A DNA stretch of 9,478 nt from M3007 sp038327555. GTDB taxonomy: Bacteria > Bacteroidota > Bacteroidia > Chitinophagales > Saprospiraceae. The stretch covers positions 1 to 9,478 of the forward strand of contig JBBQLD010000163.1 of NCBI GenBank assembly GCA_038327555.1, read 5' to 3'. Positions 5,091 through 9,478 of the stretch are shown in pieces. Position numbers and translations under genes: made by a program. How positions within the stretch are numbered: position 1 is the stretch's first letter; every line of letters starts with the position of its first letter. The notes below the pieces were generated by a model. The model was not told the origin of the DNA and did no database searches. It saw nothing but the letters and a program-made list of their open reading frames with translations.

Positions 5091-6506
5091 CTATGGGAAA
5101 ATGCCCATTGAAATATAGTCACCAGCGATCTTTTTCAACGAACAAACAAACGCTGCGGTACGCATATCTTTGATTTCAGGGTGCTGGCGGAAAGTCTCTT
5201 TAATTTGCCCGTAAGCAGTGATCATCGTGTCTTCCAGGCCGGAATTCACAAGATCCACCTCCGTACCGCCACGTGTAAGCATATCGCGCTCACGATCCGT
5301 AATTGTTTTGCCAGTCATCTCTTCCACTTTATGCACGATACGATTGAATGCGTCGTGTTGAAAGCGGTTTTCCAAACGGCCAAAACGGTGGTGCGAGAGG
5401 TTTTTGAGCCATTCAAAATAGGAAACCGTCACGCCGCCAGCGTTGATGTAAAAGTCAGGCAGGACGACGATACCTTTCTCGATCAGGATCACATCAGCAT
5501 CGGCAGTGATTGGACCGTTAGCGGCCTCGGCTATAATTTTCGCTTTGATCCGTGGTGCATTTTCTGGCGTGATCTGATTTTCCAGTGCCGCAGGCACGAG
5601 AATGTCGCAATCCAATTCGAGTGCTGCCGAAGCATCACCAATATGTTTGGTGCCTGGGAAACCGATGATTGAACCCGTTTCTTTGCGGAATGCCATCAGC
5701 TTCACCACATCAATCCCATCGGGACTATGGATAGAACCTTCCCGTTCGGCTACACCCACAATTTTTACATTGCCTTCCGCTTGGCTAATGAGGGCAGTAT
5801 TGCTGCCTACGTTTCCAAGACCTTGTACCACCATCGTTTTGCCTTCGATACCAGGCGTTAAACCGATTTTTTTCATGTCATCTGCGTAGCGCATGCACTC
5901 GCGGAGTCCGTAGAATACCCCACGACCTGTAGCTTCTGCCCGACCGCGAATACCGTTTTGTGTGACCGGTTTGCCTGTTACACAAGCGATGGAATCTACT
6001 TCACCATGGCGAAGTGCTTGGTAGGTGTCGAGAATCCAGGCCATTTCACGCGGTCCCGTCCCGTAATCGGGGGCAGGAACGTCGATACCAGGGCCGATGA
6101 AGTTCTTTTTTACGAGTTCGGAAGTGTAGCGGCGGGTAATGTTTTGCAGCTGCTCTTCGGTGAAGTTGGCAGGGTTGATCTTGATCCCCCCTTTTGCACC
6201 ACCGAAAGGCACGTCCACGAGGGCACATTTGTAGGTCATCAGAGAGGCAAGTGCCATCACCTCATCTTGGTCAACCGATTCTGCATACCGGATACCTCCT
6301 TTAGTAGGCAGGCGGTGGTGGCTGTGTTGCACCCGATAGGCTTCGATGACTTGGTAATCGCCGCCAACCCGAATAGGGAAACGGATTTGGAGCACAAGGT
6401 TACACGCCTTGATTTGCTCTACGAGGCCCTTGGGGATGTCGGTGAAGGCGGCGGCCTTGTCTACGTAGTCTTCTACGCTTTTGAAGAAACTAATTTTTCC
6501 ACTCAT
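5091..6506 (-). CDS. gdhA: Glu/Leu/Phe/Val dehydrogenase, most likely glutamate dehydrogenase
   Basis: 471 residues. It catalyses reversible oxidative deamination of L-glutamate to 2-oxoglutarate and ammonia with NAD(P). The substrate domain (about 35-180) has K69 (LPTKGGIRY), K93 (TYKCAL) and catalytic K105 in VPFGGAKGGI; the 24- and 12-residue spacings equal those of the classical Clostridium enzyme (K89, K113, K125). D147 in PAPDYGTGPRE is the catalytic Asp. The Rossmann domain has GLGNVG at 229-234, and an acidic residue (E254 in GVAERE) follows the second strand, which favours NAD over NADP. AALENQIT and EAANGPIT are also family blocks, and the C-terminus is complete. The start overlaps the upstream ccmD-like gene by 17 bp in another frame, implying translational coupling. 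A leucine or other amino acid specificity is possible from sequence alone, but the Lys pattern fits glutamate. Confidence 0.93.
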   Translation of the reverse strand: MSGKISFFKSVEDYVDKAAAFTDIPKGLVEQIKACNLVLQIRFPIRVGGDYQVIEAYRVQHSHHRLPTKGGIRYAESVDQDEVMALASLMTYKCALVDVPFGGAKGGIKINPANFTEEQLQNITRRYTSELVKKNFIGPGIDVPAPDYGTGPREMAWILDTYQALRHGEVDSIACVTGKPVTQNGIRGRAEATGRGVFYGLRECMRYADDMKKIGLTPGIEGKTMVVQGLGNVGSNTALISQAEGNVKIVGVAEREGSIHSPDGIDVVKLMAFRKETGSIIGFPGTKHIGDASAALELDCDILVPAALENQITPENAPRIKAKIIAEAANGPITADADVILIEKGIVVLPDFYINAGGVTVSYFEWLKNLSHHRFGRLENRFQHDAFNRIVHKVEEMTGKTITDRERDMLTRGGTEVDLVNSGLEDTMITAYGQIKETFRQHPEIKDMRTAAFVCSLKKIAGDYISMGIFP

Positions 6507-6729
6507 TTTTTTCGTCGTTGAGTTGGTGTTCTATTTTGGTTAGTGAACGATCCAGGCGTACAAGTTGCCAGACGATGCCAAGGAAGATCAGCAAAATAAC
6601 GCCAACAACGACGTAAATCTTTCCGGTCTCACGCATGTAATCGCGGTTGCCCTGCGCCCAGGTGGCAGGCAAAGATATTGCCATGCACAGAATAATTGTA
6701 AAAAAATGGCGTAATTGGTGAAATTTCAT
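6490..6729 (-). CDS. CcmD-family small membrane protein
   Basis: 79 residues. Residues 1-25 are a signal peptide or signal anchor ending ATWA-QG. A single transmembrane segment lies at about 38-57 (after GK, IYVVVGVILLIFLGIVWQLV), then a charged helix RLDRSLTKIEHQLNDEK that could be coiled coil. GKIYVVV followed by the membrane helix and LDR is the pattern of Bacteroidota proteins annotated as CcmD family, named after the small subunit that holds haem-loaded CcmE at the CcmABC exporter in cytochrome c maturation. No other ccm gene is present within the window, and the downstream partner is a dehydrogenase, so a role in haem export is not shown. It is the first gene of a two-gene unit and its last 17 bp overlap gdhA. 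The leader includes TACCTTGC at 6787-6780, only a partial match to TAnnTTTG. Confidence 0.75.
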   Translation of the reverse strand: MKFHQLRHFFTIILCMAISLPATWAQGNRDYMRETGKIYVVVGVILLIFLGIVWQLVRLDRSLTKIEHQLNDEKNEWKN

Positions 6730-6948
6730 GTTCCAAAATGGCTAAAAAGTTCTATTTTCTTGGAAAATTGGAAAAGGTGCAAGGTAGCAGAGTTTTTGTT
6801 TTGCGGATGAAATGAGCTAAAAAATTTACATTACAGGACAGCGCAGCATTGAATAAAAAGCCGGACAAATGTCAGTACTACAGGAGGATTGTGGTAGACA
6901 TTGGTCGCTTATTTTTCAGTTTGGTCGTCCTTGATACATCTTTGCGTC

Positions 6949-7605
6949 ATGTTGATCAATTTACACACCCACTCCCCTACCCTTTTGCCCGGCATTCTCG
7001 AGCTCGAGAGTATATATTTTGGGCAGCGCAAAACACCTACTGCGCCGACGCGCTCGGCTGGATTGCATCCTTGGTATTTGGAAGAAATTGATCTTGACCT
7101 AACAACAGGCTGGTTGCACGAACAAGCAGCCTCATCTGGCACCCTGGCCATTGGAGAAGCTGGTCTGGATAAGGTATGCAAAACACCCTGGGAATTACAA
7201 ATGCTGGCTTTTCAGCATTGTGTAGAAATTTCTGAACGTTTTAGGAAACCGCTCATCTTGCATTGTGTTCGTGCTTTTTCAGAAATCATAGCACTAAAAA
7301 AAGCCTGGAAACCTCGGCAAGTCTGGATTTTCCACGGATTTGATAAACCTCCCTCCACTGCAGCAATGCTGCTTCGGTCGGGGTGCTGTCTTTCTTTTGG
7401 CGCGGCTTTGTTTAGGGAAAATGGCGGGGTCTTGGAGAGTTTTCGAACTGTTCCTGCGGATCGGTTTTTTTTAGAGACAGATGCCAGTCCGGTGTCTATA
7501 TCAGCGATTTACCAACGAGCTGCGGCCTTGCGTGATCTGGAATTGGGGGCTTTGGAGAGGCTGCTGGAGGATAATCTTGGGCGATATTTTTTACCACAAG
7601 CCTAA
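6949..7605 (+). CDS. TatD-family metal-dependent hydrolase (short form)
   Basis: 218 residues from ATG 6949, which puts the metal motif HTH at residues 6-8, as in the family. The amidohydrolase-fold site is complete: H6 and H8 (NLHTH), E70 (GEAGLD), H105 (LILHC), H129 (IFHGF) and D178 (ETDASP); GLHPW at 38-42 is another family block. TatD proteins are cytoplasmic divalent-metal hydrolases with DNase or exonuclease activity in characterised members. At 218 residues this is shorter than the roughly 260 of E. coli TatD, as is common for a Bacteroidota subfamily, and its substrate is unknown. The TTG at 6901 would add 16 residues unlike the family and is rejected. Upstream (6730-6948) is a divergent promoter region; CATCTTTG at 6938-6945 nearly matches TAnnTTTG but would leave almost no leader. 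The stop codon directly abuts that of the convergent alanine dehydrogenase. Confidence 0.88.
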   Translation: MLINLHTHSPTLLPGILELESIYFGQRKTPTAPTRSAGLHPWYLEEIDLDLTTGWLHEQAASSGTLAIGEAGLDKVCKTPWELQMLAFQHCVEISERFRKPLILHCVRAFSEIIALKKAWKPRQVWIFHGFDKPPSTAAMLLRSGCCLSFGAALFRENGGVLESFRTVPADRFFLETDASPVSISAIYQRAAALRDLELGALERLLEDNLGRYFLPQA

Positions 7606-8799
7606 TCAAAAATCTGAAGTAATCAACAAATTCAAATCCGTGCTCCGGATCTGAAAACGCTCGCCCAAATGCGCATTCGTTAGCGTTCCTCGATAGGCAT
7701 ATACCCCATTTCGCAGACCTGCGTGGGAGGTCACTAGTGGGACAATCCCCCCGGTTTCGCTCATCAAAAGCATGGATGTGAGAATGTTGCTGATAGCTTC
7801 TGAGGCGGTGCGCGCCACACGCGAGGGGATATTGGGTACACAATAATGAATTACACCATGACGCTCATAGGTCGGGTGATCGTGTGTCGTAGCTTGTGAC
7901 GTCTCAAAACAGCCGCCTTGATCAATACTCACATCTACGATGACGGAGCCAGGTTTCATGCGCATTACAATATCCTCAGAAACCAGCATCGGCGCATTGG
8001 CATGAGCCGAGTGAACCGCTCCGATGGCGACATCTGCCGTGAGGAGTTGTTCACGCAAGTGCTGCGGATTAATGACCGATGTGTGGAGCGGACGACCTAC
8101 CTGGTTTTGCAAATGAATGATTCGCTGGATGTTGTTGTCAAAAATACGCACCTCCGCACCGAGTCCAAGGGCTGTTCGGGTGGCAAATTCAGCAATTACT
8201 CCAGCCCCAAGGATGATTACTTTAGCTGGAGGCACTCCTGCGACCCCACCCAATAATACCCCTTTTCCGCCTCGGGTGGTGGCCAATAAATCAGCTGCGA
8301 TTAGGATGGCACTAATGCCCGCTATCTCGCTCATCGCGTGGACAATTGGGAAAGCACCCGACACATCATCATGGATATATTCCATAGCCAAAGCAATCAC
8401 CCGCTTTTGCAACAAGCGACTAATGTACTCGGCATTTAACAAAGGCAAATGAATTGGCGATACGACCACCTGCCCTGGACGCATCATATCAATTTCTACC
8501 AGCGTGGGTGGAGCGGATTTTAAAATCACCTCGGCTTTGTACACCTCCTCCGCGCTGTGAACGATTTGTGCCCCTGCTTCTGAATAGTCCAGATCGCTGA
8601 ATCGAGCTTTTTCGCCAGCACCTGCTTCTACCAGCACCTCGTGACCGTGCGCCGTGAGGGTGGCCACTGAATTGGGCACCAGCGCCACTCTATTCTCTTG
8701 CAGGGTAGTTTCTTTGGGAATACCAATGCTTAGCAACTGATGGCGTTGCGTCACGGCTAGCATTTCGGGTTGGGTTCGAGGGAGAGACAGGGTTTCCAT
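7606..8799 (-). CDS. ald: Alanine dehydrogenase
   Basis: 397 residues from ATG 8799. It catalyses reversible NAD-dependent conversion of L-alanine to pyruvate and ammonia. The N-terminal domain begins IGIPKETTLQENRVALVP; R37, K94 (ILKSAPP) and H117 (SPIHLPL) match the substrate-binding Arg, Lys and His of characterised alanine dehydrogenases. The NAD domain has GAGVIAEFA (198-206), acidic D221 (IFDNN) at the end of strand two, and VDVSIDQGGCFE (288-299) with D293 as the catalytic Asp. The following CVPNIPSRVARTAS replaces the more usual MPGAVPxTST, a variant I associate with Bacteroidota. The family is shared with the transhydrogenase alpha subunit, but the IDQGGCFE block and full length favour alanine dehydrogenase. 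A TTG at 8853 would add 18 residues but falls inside the likely promoter. The N-terminus carries about 20 more residues than the minimal enzyme. Confidence 0.9.
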   Translation of the reverse strand: METLSLPRTQPEMLAVTQRHQLLSIGIPKETTLQENRVALVPNSVATLTAHGHEVLVEAGAGEKARFSDLDYSEAGAQIVHSAEEVYKAEVILKSAPPTLVEIDMMRPGQVVVSPIHLPLLNAEYISRLLQKRVIALAMEYIHDDVSGAFPIVHAMSEIAGISAILIAADLLATTRGGKGVLLGGVAGVPPAKVIILGAGVIAEFATRTALGLGAEVRIFDNNIQRIIHLQNQVGRPLHTSVINPQHLREQLLTADVAIGAVHSAHANAPMLVSEDIVMRMKPGSVIVDVSIDQGGCFETSQATTHDHPTYERHGVIHYCVPNIPSRVARTASEAISNILTSMLLMSETGGIVPLVTSHAGLRNGVYAYRGTLTNAHLGERFQIRSTDLNLLITSDF

Positions 8800-8850
8800 G
8801 ATGATAGTGGTTCGTTTATGGCTTGATTGGTTAATAGGTTGATTGGGTTG

Positions 8851-8858
8851 CAAAAGTA
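8851..8858 (-). promoter_or_regulatory. Bacteroidota-type -7 element (TACTTTTG) for alanine dehydrogenase
   Basis: On the minus strand, positions 8858-8851 read TACTTTTG, an exact TAnnTTTG, followed by CAACC, giving a leader of about 45-50 bases before the ATG at 8799. A TTTG -33 element is not clear at the usual spacing; the sequence there is TTTAT-like. The element also decides against the TTG start at 8853, which would overlap it. Confidence 0.5.
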
Positions 8859-9249
8859 GGCAACTGGATTCGCCACTTTTATAAATCTGCGGGCAAACTT
8901 ATGCAGTCTTTTAGAAGGCCATCATTTATGGCTTTTCTTTTAGGCCATAAGTGTACGCCGGATTGCTACGCTTTCAAAATAGCAGGTTGCTTACGCGCGG
9001 CTAAGAAATGTTTCATTCGTTCAAATGGAACGTTCATTCGTTTATGGCAGTTATTGATTCGGATTTGGGACAAAGCGTTTTTTCACGCCCTCATATTTGT
9101 CCTGCAAAGCGCAATTGAATTTACGCTAAACCAACAAAGCATTATTGCCCCCAACCCAAACCGCTCCACTGACATCGCATCAGCCTGGCCATCTATTGCC
9201 TGTTTGTGAGCATTTGGAACAGTTTTTCACGCCTTAAACTTCCAATTCT
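8859..9249. other. Largely non-coding stretch with short repeats
   Basis: No gene is supported in these 391 bases. An inverted repeat TTATGGC/GCCATAA sits around 8927-8951, and two direct copies of TTCATTCGTT lie at 9012-9021 and 9033-9042. A 102-codon open frame from ATG 8901 has neither a family pattern nor a normal residue mix and is not called. It must contain the upstream part of the alanine dehydrogenase promoter and the promoter of the plus-strand gene at 9250. Confidence 0.55.
9012..9042 (+). repeat. Pair of 10-bp direct repeats TTCATTCGTT, 21 bp apart
   Basis: Identical copies at 9012-9021 and 9033-9042 are offset by 21 bp, two helical turns, with CGTTC-AAATG-GAACG as a small inverted repeat between and across them. 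They lie in the gap between two divergently oriented genes. A regulator site is possible; chance cannot be ruled out. Confidence 0.45.
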
Positions 9250-9450
9250 ATGTTCAAGATTATTGTATTTCTGATTCTTTTTCTTCCTTCGGTTATTGGC
9301 GCAGCTCCTTCTACCGAACCTGGTATCTGCTTTTGCCCAAATATTACGAACCTCCAAAAGTCGGGACAGACGGACAACTCCTTTACTTTCGATTGGACTA
9401 GTGGCAGGGGCACGAAGTCTTTGACGGTTTGGTCGACTCTTTTGAACTGA
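9250..9450 (+). CDS. Short secreted protein with fibronectin-III-like start, possibly truncated
   Basis: 66 residues. Residues 1-18 are a good signal peptide (MFKIIVFLILFLPSVIGA, cleavage before APSTEP). The mature part reads CPNITNLQKSGQTDNSFTFDW and then SGRGTKSLTVW. The order ITNL, then S-F-T-F-x-W, then a loop and T-K-x-x-V-W is that of the first three strands of a fibronectin type III domain as found in Bacteroidota surface proteins. It stops there, less than half a domain. Either this is a genuinely short protein or a frameshift or nonsense change has cut a longer surface protein; the window ends 28 bases after the stop, so this cannot be settled. Two Cys (27 and 29) lie right after the signal peptide. 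Confidence 0.5.
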   Translation: MFKIIVFLILFLPSVIGAAPSTEPGICFCPNITNLQKSGQTDNSFTFDWTSGRGTKSLTVWSTLLN

Positions 9451-9478
9451 TACTTTGTTGCGCCTCAGTCATGGAGAG

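Noticed and set aside
5181..6521. Long plus-strand open frames (163 and 187 codons) opposite glutamate dehydrogenase
   Set aside because: They are antisense shadows of a strongly conserved gene, with no family pattern of their own.
6901..6948. TTG start extending the TatD-type hydrolase by 16 residues
   Set aside because: Family members begin just before the NLHTH motif, which the ATG at 6949 provides.
6996..7009. Perfect 14-bp palindrome TCTCGAGCTCGAGA
   Set aside because: It lies within the TatD-type coding region and encodes Leu-Glu-Leu-Glu with ordinary codons. A single copy with no context suggests chance.
8800..8853. TTG start extending alanine dehydrogenase by 18 residues
   Set aside because: The TTG lies inside the TACTTTTG promoter element, so it would not be transcribed; the ATG at 8799 is better.
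8901..9209. 102-codon open frame with ATG and several Cys
   Set aside because: It shows no family pattern, no signal peptide or domain and an erratic residue mix. It lies where the upstream regions of two genes must be, and it overlaps short DNA repeats.

Overview
The window reads as chromosomal DNA of a member of the Bacteroidota, most likely a Saprospiria-type organism (this rank is recalled from the look of the genes, not tested). The signs are protein families typical of the phylum (a small CcmD-family membrane protein ahead of a Glu/Leu-type dehydrogenase, a secreted TonB_C/vWA protein, a short TatD-type hydrolase), start codons without obvious Shine-Dalgarno sequences but often with A-rich leaders, one good TAnnTTTG promoter element, and a dispersed-type repeat built on ACAGGAT units.

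Layout. Positions 1-260 hold the 3' end of a sugar phosphate isomerase/epimerase. It is followed on the same strand by an integral-membrane fatty acid desaturase (385-1425) with its own intrinsic terminator, then a TetR-family regulator (1679-2305) preceded by two matching inverted-repeat operators. The 2306-2709 gap is not empty. It contains what looks like a decayed GxxExxY-family gene on the minus strand (2309-2435) and a 91-bp element with near-perfect terminal inverted repeats, three tandem 9-mers and a strong internal hairpin (2456-2546). A small secreted Lys/Gly/His-rich protein follows (2710-3153), closed by a strong terminator.

The middle of the window is on the minus strand: a secreted protein joining a TonB C-terminal-like domain to a von Willebrand A domain (3271-4791), and a two-gene unit in which a CcmD-like membrane protein (6490-6729) overlaps an NAD-type glutamate dehydrogenase (5091-6506), which ends in a clear terminator (5007-5044). 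A TatD-family metal-dependent hydrolase (6949-7605, plus strand) then converges with no gap on alanine dehydrogenase (7606-8799, minus strand). The right end is a roughly 450-bp largely non-coding stretch holding the alanine dehydrogenase promoter and a pair of 10-bp direct repeats, then a short secreted reading frame with a fibronectin-III-like beginning (9250-9450).

Functionally this is mostly ordinary housekeeping and accessory sequence: membrane lipid unsaturation, and two NAD-linked amino acid dehydrogenases that connect glutamate and alanine to 2-oxoglutarate and pyruvate. The points most worth a second look are the ACAGGAT element with its adjoining gene remnant, the paired TetR operators, the TonB_C-vWA fusion with a C8 tract just after its start codon, and the His/Lys-rich secreted protein. 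I see no convincing new multi-gene system, no CRISPR array, no complete insertion sequence and no RNA gene.
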